NCBI RefSeq assembly: GCF_000835495.1
Contig: NW_015622545.1
Span: 4,294,042 to 4,358,041 of the forward strand
Reading direction: 5' to 3'
Length of the DNA stretch: 64,000 bases
Source: Cladophialophora immunda
Taxonomy: Eukaryota; Ascomycota; Eurotiomycetes; Chaetothyriales; Herpotrichiellaceae
Part shown: positions 43,928 to 55,308 of the stretch, piece by piece
Position numbering within the stretch: the first letter of the stretch is position 1
Layout: each line of letters starts with the position of its first letter
The notes under the pieces: model-generated
The model's input: the letters and a program-made list of their open reading frames with translations, nothing else
What the model was told of the DNA's origin: nothing
Database searches by the model: none
Translations under genes and position numbers: made by a program

Positions 43928-44837
43928 ATGAGAGAGAAATCAGCCAGACCACGGGCGCAAGCACCTCAAGGCGCTCACAGCATGGACAGCTTCATTTCTG
44001 TCTTCCACGCCAGCAGTCTGGATACGACACAAACTCCGTCATTACCCCAAACACAATCGCACCAACAATCTCAGCAGCCAGCAAACAATCCATATTGCTA
44101 TATACCGGGGCAGTACTGGGAGTCTTTGGACTACTACGACATGGCTATGGATATATGCACCGACTTTTCTGATGTAAGGTGGATCGCAGCATCGAGCCTA
44201 CAACCAGGCCCGTTCCTGACAAAACGCATAGCTCAGTCAAATACCCCCCTCCTTTGCGTCGAACAGCAAAGCCCTTAACTTCGCAGACGACCTCACGCCA
44301 CTTGACTCTCCACTCGATTTCGCGCCAGAGTCTTTCGGAAGTCCTGGCGACTCGTTGCAGCTGGCGCGTACCAACTCGGCTGTTCAAGAAAGCATCGACA
44401 CAGAGGCGGAGTGTTCAGGTCAGGGACGATGCAACAGTCAGCATCTTCCTTGCAAGATCTGTGACAAGGACAAGAAGGAGGTCAGTATCGATGGTGGCGG
44501 GTAGTGTGGAACTACACGCATTCAGACCACGTTTCACCCCCCCCCCCAATTCCCACACGAGGCTCATTCGGCTAAGCCAACTCATCTGCAGAGGAGGAAA
44601 GAACAGAACCGAAAGGCGCAACGGAACCACCGATTGCGCAGCGAGGCGAAGCTCGAGCAATTGAGGGCAAGGGTCAAATCGCAATCCGACGAGATTGTGA
44701 TGCTCCGAGACTTCAACCAATCGCTGCTGAAGCACATTGAAACCCTCGAGAGCAAATGCAAGGACGGCGGCACGGCCGATGCTACGGTTGCTGAGGATGC
44801 GAACACCCTTCGACAGCAACCGTTGCTCCCTCCTTGA
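43928..44837 (+). CDS. bZIP transcription factor (Yap-like basic region)
   Basis: Exons 43928-44173, 44232-44480 and 44592-44837 give 246 aa, all joined in phase 0; donors are GTAAGG and GTCAGT. The third exon is the bZIP domain: basic region RRKEQNRKAQRNHRLRSEA (about residues 166-184), then a leucine zipper with heptad Leu at LEQL, VMLRDF, LLKHIETL. The basic part is of the QNRxAQRxxR type seen in Yap/AP-1-like fungal factors. A CKICDKDKKE segment lies just before it. The middle exon is acidic and Ser/Pro-rich, as for an activation domain. The long poly-C tract lies in the second intron. Its targets are unknown, and the size is small for a Yap protein. Confidence 0.78.
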
Positions 44838-45333
44838 CAGGCCTGCGATTGGATGCGAGTACGACCGAACACGATGGACACGGCAGGCTGCCGAGTTGGA
44901 GCCTGAGGCTGAATCAGGCAGCGTAGCTGACGAAGACAGCTCTTCGTCCCAGCTCTTCTCAGGACAAATGTGCACAAGCACTTGGTAATTCACGAATCGT
45001 CATGACATAGACTTCTTCCCAGGCACACGGAGTGGCAAAATCCTGGGTCAATGGAACGGATTAAAGGCCATGCTTATGGATCAAGGGGCGCAGCTCGTAT
45101 CCCCGAGAAATCGGAGCTACAGAAGGACCCCTGCTTAGTCACCCGGTCCCCGCGCACGTGATCGCTTATCGATAATCCTCGACACGGTGACTCGTGCTTT
45201 GCCGCAGTCCTGCTCGAGTTGCTGCCTTTTTCACTTTGTTGCCTCTTGCGCCTTCACGCTGCAGCCTCTCTCCATCTTCCACCCTCGTTTTGATTTGGTC
45301 GTTTTTGCGTTTTCGTTCTTTGAGTACTTGACG
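44838..45333. other. intergenic region, promoter of helicase-ligase gene
   Basis: 496 bp between the bZIP stop and the ATG of the SNF2-type gene. No other feature is seen. Confidence 0.5.
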
Positions 45334-48300
45334 ATGGAGGCGCTCGACGGGCCAGCCCCGAAAAGACGCAAGATTGAATCGAATCTCGTCCGGCCCTCTA
45401 TCTGCCCCGCCGCGCCGTTTTCTGAGTACATCGTAGTCGCCCAAGCGCGCCTGAGAGCCTCGAAGGCCGACCCTGACCTCTTCACTGAGACTACCGACGA
45501 TCCTTCTCTCGAGGTTACTGTGCTGGAGGTGACGAAGTCGCAGAGATGCTATGACATCCGATTCTCGGTCGGGCGAAGCAGGAGCAGCAAGCACATCCTG
45601 ACCGACAGTCTGTCACCCAGTGATCTGCAGATCCTACAAGATGCTCAAAAGTTGGATTCAGCGGTGAGATACAAACACCCTGCAGCGCTGCCCCTCGCCT
45701 GTGCGTATGCCGTGGTGCAGCGGACGGGTCACGAGGTCAGCATACAACTCTGCATTTTATGGGAAAATACCGCCAAAGTGCGAGAAAAGGTCGATCCGAT
45801 TCTGCTTGATATGCTAGGACGCCATCTCCCGCCCGTAGAACCCTTCGCGCCTTCATTTGAATCCTGGAACCCCCGTCAGTTTTATGACAATGTTCACGTT
45901 CCTGAGAAGTCGGATGCGAACTCCGCGGACATTCGGATCCCACACCTCGACTCGCAATTGTACCCCTTTCAGAGACGTGCTGTCCGGTGGCTACTCTCAA
46001 GAGAAGGTGTTGGTGTGCAATCAAATGGCGCTCTCGAGTCGCTGCCTATGCCGCCCGAGAGCCGGCTTCCGAGGGGGTTTGAAAAGCTTGAAACAATGTG
46101 TAATGAAATCTGCTTTGTCAATCACGCGCTGGGCGTTGCAACAACAAGTCTATCTGCGGTCGAGGAGCATTGGGCATCGGTCTCAGGTGGGATACTGGCA
46201 GATGAGATGGGTTTGGGAAAGACACTGGAAATCATTGCTCTCATCTGTCTGCATCCCAGGACAGCCTGGACGCCCAAGATTTCCGGGTTGAAACCCTGTC
46301 CGGCAACCCTGATCATCACGCCTCCATCAATTCTGGAGCAGTGGAAGGACGAACTTCAAGCACACGCTCCGACGCTAAGTGTTTTCCATTATCAGGGAGT
46401 AAGCAGCTACAAGAAATCTGGAGAGAAGCTCATCGAACAACTTCTCAGCCAGGACGTGGTACTGACGACGTACAATGTCATAGCAAAGGAAGTCCACTAC
46501 GTGGCTGAGAAGCCAGATCGAAACCTGCGCAACAAACGTGAGGAAGCGCCGAAAAGCCCGTTGACTCAGCTTTCATGGTGGCGTGTCTGCCTGGACGAGG
46601 CTCAGATGGTGGAAAGTGGTGTATCTTCGGCAGCTACGGTGGCTCGCCTTATCCCGCGTCACAACGCGTGGGCAGTCACGGGCACTCCTCTTCGGAAGGG
46701 GCATCGAGACTTGTTCGGCCTCTTGCTCTTCCTCCGCTATGAGCCGTGGTGTCGGTCACCTCGGTTGTGGGACTATCTTATTAGTTACCACCGCCCTTTG
46801 TTTCGAGCCATGCTGGGAGAGATTGCCATGAGACATTCGAAGGAATTCGTCCGCGAAGACCTGCGACTGCCCCCACAAAGCCGACATACAATCACAATCC
46901 CTTTCACCGCTATCGAAGAACAGCATTATGCCCAGCTCTTTCAAGAATTTTGCGAGGAGTGCGACCTCGATCGGACGGGTGCTCCTTTGGGAGACGACTG
47001 GGATCCAGACTCCCCTACGGTGGTAGAGAAGATGCGGACTTGGCTTACTCGTCTACGGCAGACGTGCCTTCATCCTGAAGTTGGCGGTCGGAATAGGCGT
47101 GCTTTGGGTCGAAACACGAATGGTCCCCTTCGGACGGTCGAGCAAGTGCTGGATGTGATGATTGATCAACATGAAAGTCAACTCCGTACCGCACAGCGGA
47201 ATCGATCGATTGCACAGATCAGGAGAGGGCAATTAAAAGAGAATGCGAAAGACACCGCTGAAGCTCTTCGGATTTGGAAAGGGGTCTATGACGAATCTGT
47301 TGACATTGTAAGGGAGTGTCGAAAACAATATGAAGAAGAGCGACAGTCATCGGATGCCAAGAAGGAGACGCAAGACGACGAAGAATCGAATCCACGGCTG
47401 ACCACTTTGAGAGCCCGATTGCGGTCTGCTTTGGAAGTGCAGCACATCGCCATTTTCTTCATGGCCAATGCGTACTTTCAACTCAAATCCTCCCATCCCC
47501 CGGAAAGCGAGGAATATCAGCAGCTGGAGAAACAGGAGACAGCGGCGTATGAAGAGGCAAAGTCAATCCGTGGAGAACTGTTGAGAGAAGCCACAGGCCA
47601 CGTGAACAAGATGATTACCACAGTCAGAACCAATCTGGCAAGCGGAGTGACGCAAATACCCCTGATGACGGAGCCCACGGGGTATGGCGGGATTGAAAGC
47701 AGGAAGATCTTTGAGAAACTCCATTACTACTGCAAGGCGATGGATGTTCAAGCCGCGCAATTCCACGAGCTGCGGCAGAAGATGGCGGACTTCTTGAGCC
47801 AATCTCTTATCGACGAGGACGAAGGCGTCGAACTTCAGGGTGATGAGTACGAGAGTTCGACCAAGCATCAAGATGAGATGTACGCATACATGGAGGCGCT
47901 CAGAGCTCTGTTTGCGGACCGTTCGGAAGCCATCAACGGTCAAGAAAACCTGCTCATTAAACAGGAGATGAAGCAGTTCCTGCGGATCGCCAAGGAAGGG
48001 GAAGGCCCGGCGCCTGAGTTGATGCTCCAATTGCTTGCTGAGCGTGAGGAAAAGCGGGTTAGGGTCAGTAAACTGGGTTGCCTGCGCGGGATCATGGCCG
48101 AAATCAGACAGATGGCGTCGTCGTTGCAGTGGCAAGAAGGAAACAACCAGACGCGTGCGAGTCAGGAACTGGCGATCCTGGAGCGGATCCTGAAACATGT
48201 CCAACAACTGAACGCGGCACAGACGAAAGTCCTTAACAGTCTCGAGCAGGAGGTGAATCACTTTCGCGATACGATGAACAGCCGGCTCGAATATTACCGC

Positions 48301-49596
48301 GCGCTTCAGAAGATCTCTGATACAGTCGCACCGTACCAGGAAGAGCACGTGGGAAAGCCTCTTTTTGAACCACACTACCAAGAGTTTGAGGAGGAGGAAG
48401 CCAGATTGCAGCAGAAGATTGCCTCTGGTTCTGCCAAGCTGCGGTATCTGATGCACATGAAGACCGAGTCCAAGTCTGCAGGTCCTAGAATCTGCGTCAT
48501 TTGCACCGACAACTTCGAGGTTGGCGCCATGACCAATTGTGGCCATCTAACGTGCAAGAAATGTTTGATGCTGTGGGTTAATCAACACCACAACTGTCCT
48601 GTGTGCAAGACTAGGCTGCTTCTGAACAGCTTCCACGACATTACCTACAAACCCGCGGAGATAGCTGTGCAAGCCGAATCTCCATCTAGCTTCACCTCGT
48701 CGTCGACACCTTCGAGTTCGGACCATCAGCATGACCAGTCGATCTACTCCGATATCAGCACGACAATGCTGAACCAGATCAAGAACATTGACATTCGCGG
48801 TCCCAGCTTTGGCAGCAAGATTGATTTCCTGTGCCGCCATCTTCTGTGGCTCCGCGAGCACGACCCGGGCTCAAAATCCATCATCTTCTCGCAATATCGC
48901 GAATTCATCGACGTGCTCTCCCGGGCATTTGCGGAGTACCAAATTTCGTCGACCCGCATTGACGCGAAGAACGGCATTGAAAAATTCAAATCTGATCCGG
49001 CCATTGAATGTTTTCTGCTTCATGCAAAGGCGCACTCCGCGGGCTTGAATCTGGTCGTTGCAAGCCATGTCTTTCTCTGTGAACCACTAATCAACACCGC
49101 CATCGAGCTGCAAGCCATTGCGCGAGTCCACCGTATCGGACAGCATCGGCCGACGACGGTGTGGATGTATCTCATCGCCGACACGGTCGAGGAATCCATC
49201 TACGACATCAGTGTGACACGGCGATTGGCGCACATGAAAAGCAACAACAGTAGCGGCGGCAGCGGACAAATAAGTCGGAGCAAGAGCAGGACTGGCGCAT
49301 CTTCAGCCTCTCAGTCAGGCACAAACACACCCAACCCGAATCACACCCTTCAAGAAAGTGCCATCGACGCCGCGAACTCCATGGAACTACAAGCCGCAGA
49401 TCTCAGTCGGCTACTTGCCTCGGGCAAGTCGGGCGGGGAAATGGTCGACAAGGAAGATCTGTGGTCGTGCCTGTTCGGAGGAGTCAGACGACGCGATGTG
49501 GCACTGGACGCCCTGGCCGACAACCAGCCTGCAAACACGGAAGTGGGGAGGTTTTTGAGGGCAGAGGCCGCGGAAAGGAGGGCTGCGACAGGCTGA
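45334..49596 (+). CDS. SNF2-family helicase with RING finger (Irc20/SHPRH-type)
   Basis: A single exon of 1420 aa; the ATG at 45334 follows a pyrimidine-rich leader, and an earlier GTG in frame is rejected. The order is a variable N-terminus, a SNF2 ATPase with Walker A DEMGLGKTLEI (from residue 290) and DEAQ box (from residue 421), a long coiled-coil linker (about 610-1040), a C3HC4 RING from about 1054 to 1095 (CVICTDNFEVGAMTNCGHLTC...CPVC), and a helicase C domain (about 1150-1320; ARVHRIGQ motif). This matches yeast Irc20 and human SHPRH, DNA-repair E3 ligases acting on chromatin and PCNA. A Ser/Gly-rich tail follows. I see no H15 or PHD insert, so Irc20 is the closer type. Confidence 0.9.
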   Translation: MEALDGPAPKRRKIESNLVRPSICPAAPFSEYIVVAQARLRASKADPDLFTETTDDPSLEVTVLEVTKSQRCYDIRFSVGRSRSSKHILTDSLSPSDLQILQDAQKLDSAVRYKHPAALPLACAYAVVQRTGHEVSIQLCILWENTAKVREKVDPILLDMLGRHLPPVEPFAPSFESWNPRQFYDNVHVPEKSDANSADIRIPHLDSQLYPFQRRAVRWLLSREGVGVQSNGALESLPMPPESRLPRGFEKLETMCNEICFVNHALGVATTSLSAVEEHWASVSGGILADEMGLGKTLEIIALICLHPRTAWTPKISGLKPCPATLIITPPSILEQWKDELQAHAPTLSVFHYQGVSSYKKSGEKLIEQLLSQDVVLTTYNVIAKEVHYVAEKPDRNLRNKREEAPKSPLTQLSWWRVCLDEAQMVESGVSSAATVARLIPRHNAWAVTGTPLRKGHRDLFGLLLFLRYEPWCRSPRLWDYLISYHRPLFRAMLGEIAMRHSKEFVREDLRLPPQSRHTITIPFTAIEEQHYAQLFQEFCEECDLDRTGAPLGDDWDPDSPTVVEKMRTWLTRLRQTCLHPEVGGRNRRALGRNTNGPLRTVEQVLDVMIDQHESQLRTAQRNRSIAQIRRGQLKENAKDTAEALRIWKGVYDESVDIVRECRKQYEEERQSSDAKKETQDDEESNPRLTTLRARLRSALEVQHIAIFFMANAYFQLKSSHPPESEEYQQLEKQETAAYEEAKSIRGELLREATGHVNKMITTVRTNLASGVTQIPLMTEPTGYGGIESRKIFEKLHYYCKAMDVQAAQFHELRQKMADFLSQSLIDEDEGVELQGDEYESSTKHQDEMYAYMEALRALFADRSEAINGQENLLIKQEMKQFLRIAKEGEGPAPELMLQLLAEREEKRVRVSKLGCLRGIMAEIRQMASSLQWQEGNNQTRASQELAILERILKHVQQLNAAQTKVLNSLEQEVNHFRDTMNSRLEYYRALQKISDTVAPYQEEHVGKPLFEPHYQEFEEEEARLQQKIASGSAKLRYLMHMKTESKSAGPRICVICTDNFEVGAMTNCGHLTCKKCLMLWVNQHHNCPVCKTRLLLNSFHDITYKPAEIAVQAESPSSFTSSSTPSSSDHQHDQSIYSDISTTMLNQIKNIDIRGPSFGSKIDFLCRHLLWLREHDPGSKSIIFSQYREFIDVLSRAFAEYQISSTRIDAKNGIEKFKSDPAIECFLLHAKAHSAGLNLVVASHVFLCEPLINTAIELQAIARVHRIGQHRPTTVWMYLIADTVEESIYDISVTRRLAHMKSNNSSGGSGQISRSKSRTGASSASQSGTNTPNPNHTLQESAIDAANSMELQAADLSRLLASGKSGGEMVDKEDLWSCLFGGVRRRDVALDALADNQPANTEVGRFLRAEAAERRAATG

Positions 49597-50355
49597 GGGT
49601 CCGAGGCGGAGAGATGGGGAGGTTGGGGATACGACTGGTCCGCGGCTTTGAATACAGATGCCCAAAGGCGAGGCAACGCAACGCAACGCAAACAGTTGGC
49701 GAAGCGTGGTTATCACAACTACAATGCCTCTCAATGTAAGACAAGGGAAGGCAAGGCGTCTTCATAGAACTGAGATTCCTTTGACCTAGCATTGCATTGA
49801 TGTTTGTTGACTCTGCCTCTGCCCAGCTCTTGAAAGGGGTCGGTGGCACTCGATCATCCTCAGATTATCTATCGCCTACCTGACGTCTTTCTAGAAGATG
49901 TGGAAAGTGAATGGGAGGTGAAAGGTGAACTTTTCATCTTAAGGATCCCGTCGTTGAGACAGGAATCGAGTTCTTTCGTGGCCCGTCGCCAGAGCTGGTG
50001 GCTTTTATTGTTGCTCCTTCAGCTCTTTCAGCTCCTTGCCCTGGGCATCCGACTCCCAGCGGCGGCAAGAGAATGGGTTCTCGGAGCAGTCCGCTCGTTT
50101 ATCGTCTTGTCAAGCTCAATCGGGAGCATAGAATGATGGTGGTGGTGGTCTGGAGGTCCAATATCAGACTGGACGTTGCCCCAGGGCCATGTTCAGAATT
50201 GGGGCCGTGTGTTTTTTTTTTCTCTCTTCATCGTGAACCAGCTGCTGGAATCGACCCCCGACACGGCGAACATGCCTTGGCTGCTTGTGTCCAAGAATGA
50301 AATGTGAAAGCACCTTCAGTGTGAGCCGTCGTGTCCTCTATCCCCCACCCAACAA
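49597..50355. other. convergent intergenic region
   Basis: 759 bp between the helicase-ligase stop and the F-box gene stop. A short CAACG repeat lies near 49675 and a T-run near 50212. No gene is seen. Confidence 0.5.
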
Positions 50356-52673
50356 TCATCGGCACCAGAAGATAAAGGGCCCTCGCTCGCGCTTGGTGTG
50401 GCGACTCGCATCCCTCGTCGTCTCCGGGGCAGGATTCCCCTCCGCGGCCTCGTCGTGCTGCCCTGGTCCGCTTCCCGCGCCGTCCAGGCCCATGGCATCT
50501 TGATCCGCACCCGCGGCTTCTCCGTCCAACATTTCTAAACCTTCGCTGTATTCGACGCCGCCGGCGAGAATCCGAAACCATCGCCCCAGCAAAATTTTCT
50601 GGCCGGGAAGCACAGCCCCTTCGTACGCGTACGCGAATTCAAAGTCCCAGTCGAGATACTCGCTGAGCCGGAACTTCTCCTCCATCTCCTCGACGGCGTC
50701 TTTGTCGAGCTTGGAGCCGTCGCACCAGAGAGGGTTCGCGAGGAGTTTGGCGCGCAGGTACTCATCGAGTCGGGCGTCGATTTCGGCCGGGTCGAGGGCC
50801 GTTGAAGAATCCGCGCTATTCTGTGCCATCTGGGTCGTGAGCGCTGTGGTAAAGCTGTCGCCGTACTCTTCCTGGGCGTGCTCAAGCACTTGGATCAAGT
50901 ACCGTTTGGTGGGTTTGTAGAGGATCATAATAATACGGTTAAAACCTGGGATGCTGTGGTCTGGATCCGAGTCGTCGCTTGGCGGCTGCGGTTGGGCCGG
51001 GATAGAGTGTATCACGCCACGAAGACGGAGGGCCAGATAGGGGTGATATTTGGAGAGTCGTGGCGCGGTTGGAAGCGTGAGCGTAGCTTGCGACACTGGG
51101 TCGGATCCTCTCGCAGCATTACCGGGAGATAGCTGTACAAAAGGAGCGAGGCCTCGGATGAAAACGCATTGGCTGAGTTCGGGGATTGTCTGTTGAAAAG
51201 CCGGGATGCTGCTGAAAATTGGCGACCAGAAGCCATCGACGTTGTTGTCCGTGGAGATGGTAAAGTCGAGTTTCTAGCCCGATGTTCAGTGCGCGTCGAC
51301 GAGACCTTTGTCTGCTCACTTACCATAGGATCAACCTCCTGCCAGTCTTCCGCAAGGCTTTGGACTTCCTCCAGCTCTTGCCGCTTCCTTGGCCAGTTGC
51401 TAGCTAGCGTAGAATAGTGACCGTACCATTCCGTGGGAAGGTGTAGCAATGAATCTTCCGTGAGCGGCCTTTCCCACGGCCTCGGAGTGATCTCACGACG
51501 CATCAGCTCCCTTGCCATTTTCGCATATGTGTTCTCAGTGATGTCTGTCGATCCCAATCCTTTCACTGTTTCGATCAGATGTCGGTGCCAGAAGTTGCGG
51601 ATGTGGAGGAGGGCATGGGTGTCGAGCTCGTGCGTCGGCTTGCTCGTTCGAGGTGGTCTGCGCCGCCTCCCACTGTGCCGTTGCCGGCGCCCGTTGGGTA
51701 TGGCCGGTGCTAGGCTCTCCTTCTCGGCCAATTTGCGATATAGAAGAGATAAAGGTTTGCTCCAGTTGTACACAACGGCCATATCATAGTTTGTCCTTGA
51801 TGATCGCACATTGTAGGCCATATGCGAAGCCGGCGACAGTAGGAGGTGAGATAACACCAGCTGGATTGACTCAAAGAGTGGATGTCTCTGACCGTACCGT
51901 CCGCTTCGACTAGGGAAGAAAGGGCATGACAGAAACATTCGTGCCCATGGTGAGTTCTGAGATGCGAATGCTGCAAGATTGCGAGATGTCAATCGGGGAG
52001 GAAGATGCTTTTCGGGTGGGTTGTAGGCCTCTGCGAAGAAGATCAGCTTCACCGAGATTGGGTACTCAGGTTGTTGGCCTTACCCAGGACCATATCCCTC
52101 AGGACCTCTAATTGAATCACTAACCTCTCATCTTCTGGGTTGTTGAACTCCACGAAGTGTTTTAGCACGAATTTCCGCAGCTGGTACGCTGAAGCGAATT
52201 CCGCCGTGTCAGTAACGAAGGGCCAATCGAAGTCACAGTTGAAGCGCAAGCGCCAAATTGCAGACTCCGGAGAGCTGAAGGCATTGGCGAAGGTCTTGCA
52301 GGTGCACATCAAGTTGAAGAGATCTTGATCGTTGGACAGGAGCCACGCAATCTTGTTCAGGATCTGGGAAATGGTCAGAGGCAGTGTCACGCTCGCATCT
52401 CTCAGAACTGACTTCAGTTGGAACAGCTTCGAACTTGCTGCTCTTACTCGGCGGACGGCAGTGGTTCTCGATACCAGAACACCCGGTCATAGAATGATCG
52501 TATGAGCGAGGAATGGATCTGGGCTTCGGGCCTTCCCTCTGGCTAGACAGAGCCATTCTGTCAAAGTCCTGTCCCCTTGCAGAGTCCATATCATCAAAAT
52601 CTGAAGGTGGATCAGACAGAAGAGTGTCGGTTTCAGTGTCGGAGAAGCAGTCAACAGTGTTGCTGGAGGCCAT
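50356..52673 (-). CDS. F-box protein
   Basis: Four exons: 52673-52448, 52407-52084, 52030-51324 and 51273-50356, giving 724 aa. Introns are 40, 53 and 50 bp; the 40-bp one (GTAAGA...GTCAG) is near the shortest seen in fungi but is required to keep frame. The F-box is at about residues 80-125 (LPLTISQILNKIAWLLSNDQ, then LMCTCKTFANA), the standard Skp1-binding fold. The long remainder has no recognised repeat; it has basic and Trp/Arg-rich segments and an acidic C-terminal third with EMEEKFRLSEYLDWDFEF. It probably acts as the substrate receptor of an SCF ubiquitin ligase. The substrate is unknown. A MITE-like element lies 265 bp upstream. Confidence 0.75.
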
Positions 52674-53215
52674 GTCGACTGATGGAAATTCATTGTCCGA
52701 CGTCAAGTGCCATCAACGGTCCAGCGAGGAGCCACAACAGAGAGAAGTGAGATGGCCGGGTGGGAGACAGGAAGAACGCAGGCTGGGGTAGCAATGGGCT
52801 TTGGACGCTCAATTCAAGGTGACGAGTCGAGTAGCAGATCGACTGGTTAGTGTGAAAAACAAAAAACAAAAAAGTGAAGTAGGTGAATGCAGGACTATGT
52901 CCAACGCCCACCCGTCTAGGCTCTGGAAGAAAAGGATGGCACAGTCTGACAGAGAACAGACGCCATCTCGGAATCTAACCAGTCGCTCAATAGCGACGAG
53001 GTGGCCGCCCAGATCAAATAGCTTATGTTGTTAATAAGGGTAAGGACACCGTTATGCCTAAGGACAGAATAAATGCCCTCTTCAATGATGGTTACCTTCA
53101 GTCAATAGTGAATCACTTCTCTGTATATTTCTCGTCAGCCTGTGCCACTTATTTTTGACATCGGCTCGCCGTCTCCCATTCCAGGGCTCTAGGAACTTGA
53201 TGTTACTCCGCACGC
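52674..53215. other. intergenic region with repeat element copy B
   Basis: F-box promoter, the repeat element at 52919-53176 and the 3' flank of the dehydrogenase gene. Confidence 0.6.
52919..53176 (+). mobile_element. MITE-like element, copy B (GC-richer)
   Basis: Inverted ends are GGCACAGTCTGAC at 52938-52950 and GTCAGCCTGTGCC at 53134-53146, with one mismatch in 13 bp, spanning 209 bp. It aligns with 35146-35398 along its length in the same orientation. It lies 265 bp upstream of the F-box ATG and about 70 bp past the dehydrogenase stop. No transposase frame is seen. Confidence 0.65.
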
Positions 53216-54703
53216 TCATATCATGAAGGCCCTAAGGACGCCAACACACAAAACCACCCCAACATACATTAGGACCGAGGGCTGGTTGGACACTGCGGCC
53301 GATGAAGTCGACGTCGAAGAAGGCGACCCTGATGTACTCGAGGACGTAGCATTGCCCCCTGACACTTTGGAAATGAGGTAGATCTCGCCAGAGGCATCCG
53401 AGGACACAAAGATTCGACCGCGAGCATCGATAGCCATGCCAACCGGTCGGAAACAGTCATTTGGACACCTCGAGTTATCTGCGTTGGCGAAGATGTCTCG
53501 CGCAGCCGTGGTACTCTGGAGGTCGTCGACAGGCTGGCCATCACCGTGGAACGCCACGACGCTCAACTTGTATCCAGTGGGAGTGTCTCTGTCCCAACTT
53601 CCGTGGAAAGTGATCCAAGCCTCTGTGCCACTGTTGTTGAACTTGATATCTAGTGGAGCCATGTGAGCCTGGAAGACCAGGCGAGCAGGTAATTGTTCCG
53701 CACAATATACATCGGTCCGATTCTCATTGTTGGAGTCAGGACTGGCGTCTATGGCAAACTGACTGCCCACCGTCAAGTTGTCGTTGTCTGGCAAGTCCTG
53801 GACCCCCCATGCCGAGAAGCACCAAGGATAACCAAAATTGCCACCTTGAGGAGCATACTGGGTGCCGTTTAGATATCCCAGAAAGTTCATCTCTTCGGCA
53901 GGGTTGTCTTGGTGAACGTCGACGCCCATTCGAGTGATTTGGTCGGCAGAGTTCTCGACGGAAAACACTCCCCCAGAAACAGGATGCTCTGCAATGCCGA
54001 CATCGTTCCTCAACCCCCAGCCCAATCGTAGCCCTGATGTGTCAAAATTGTAGGGAGTGCCTGTTTGATTGGTCAAGTTGAATGCCTTGATTTGAGAGTG
54101 GCCGGAGCTCAGACTCGCAGCTGCAAAATCAATGTTGGAGGTGCTGCCTCTGGTCACCACAAGTAAACCAGGGGCTTTCTTGGAGAGCAGCAAGGTGCGT
54201 GTGGTATGGTCACTGCCAGCCATGTTTGTGACGAGGACGGTGCGATTCGATACGGTCCTCGACGACTGAGAATATTGCCAGGCAAAGACCTGGTCCGAAG
54301 ATGAAGCGTAGAGTGTTTTCCCATCCCCGGATAGCTCTATGCCATGGTTCAGCTGCGGCATGTCAGCTCTCATCGTTCATCGAGCTGGAGCGCATGCTCT
54401 TACGCCTAGGGGCGACGTGATATCGCTCGAAGTTCCCAGCGAAACACAGCCTGCACTGTCCTCATTCAGGGTATGTGCCGAGATGACTCCTCTTCCTTGC
54501 TCGACAACCATCAGATTACCAGCCTTGTCCAGGAGAATCCCGCGTGGTTTAGACAAGCCGGTCGCAACCACTTGCATACGGTAGCCAGAGGCGAGGGAAG
54601 GGTTTATCGAGCCAGACGGAGATGGGCCGCAAATCGAAGATGATTGCCCAAGGGCAAGGCGGACGGCGAACAGCGTCACCGCTGCCCCGAATAATGTCTT
54701 CAT
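53216..54703 (-). CDS. secreted PQQ-type sorbosone/pyranose dehydrogenase-like protein
   Basis: Exons 54703-54404 and 54352-53216 (51-bp intron, GTAAGA...CCGCAG, branch GCTGAC) give 478 aa. The N-terminus is a signal peptide (MKTLFGAAVTLFAVRLALG). The chain is a beta-propeller of the L-sorbosone dehydrogenase type: GLSKPRGILLDKAGNLMVVEQGRG (about residues 50-73), LRLGWGLRNDVGIAEHP, QGGNFGYPWCFSAWG and CFRPVGMAIDARGRIFVSSDASGEIY. A Ser-rich linker and a hydrophobic end (VLMYVGVVLCVGVLRAFMI) fit a GPI signal or membrane tail. Relatives oxidise sugars with PQQ, as in AA12 enzymes. The cofactor is inferred from family, not seen. Confidence 0.82.
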
Positions 54704-55308
54704 GATCTGTAAATGGGAATGTGAGGTAAAGATAGATAACGCTGTGGACAGGCCGTCAAAGGAGGATTCGAGGTGGGAGTAGAGGAGGAGGATCGAAGAA
54801 GGACCTCCAACGGAATGCTGCAAGAAGAGAATCCATGGTGTTGATGCAGGACCTGCGTGGGATGTATATGCAGTGGGAAGGAGCTGGTCGCCAGGTTCTT
54901 GTCGCAACGGCAGTCGATGATCTCATGTCTGCATCCATCTTGATGCCGGTGACGCTGCAAGTTTGGGCGCCATGGCGCGTCGGGAATCGCAGCCGACTAT
55001 CCGACTGCTTCCTAGCGCATCCCACAGCCTACATACATGATACCATCCCTTCCTTCTCGACGTCTAGCCTACCACGGCATCACTCATTATCAGCTCAACC
55101 AGCAACACACGCTTGTTGTCGTTCGAAGGGCAAATGCGGTATCACAAAATCTCGCCCTTCAACTTATCGCCAACAAGCCACAAGAGACGCGTCACAAGGA
55201 GGAGTATTCGTATAGATCTATTCGCGGAATTCGCCCGGCGCAGTAGCAATGCCATTGCTTCCGTGTTTCATCGCTATTTCTATGTCTCTCGTATTGCGCC
55301 CCTCCAGA
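54704..55308. other. intergenic region, dehydrogenase promoter
   Basis: 605 bp between the dehydrogenase ATG and the Gcn20 stop. Nothing else is supported. Confidence 0.5.

Noticed and set aside
47563..48546. 327-codon open frame on the minus strand
   Set aside because: It lies entirely antisense inside the helicase-ligase gene, has no domain, and is explained by that gene's codon pattern.
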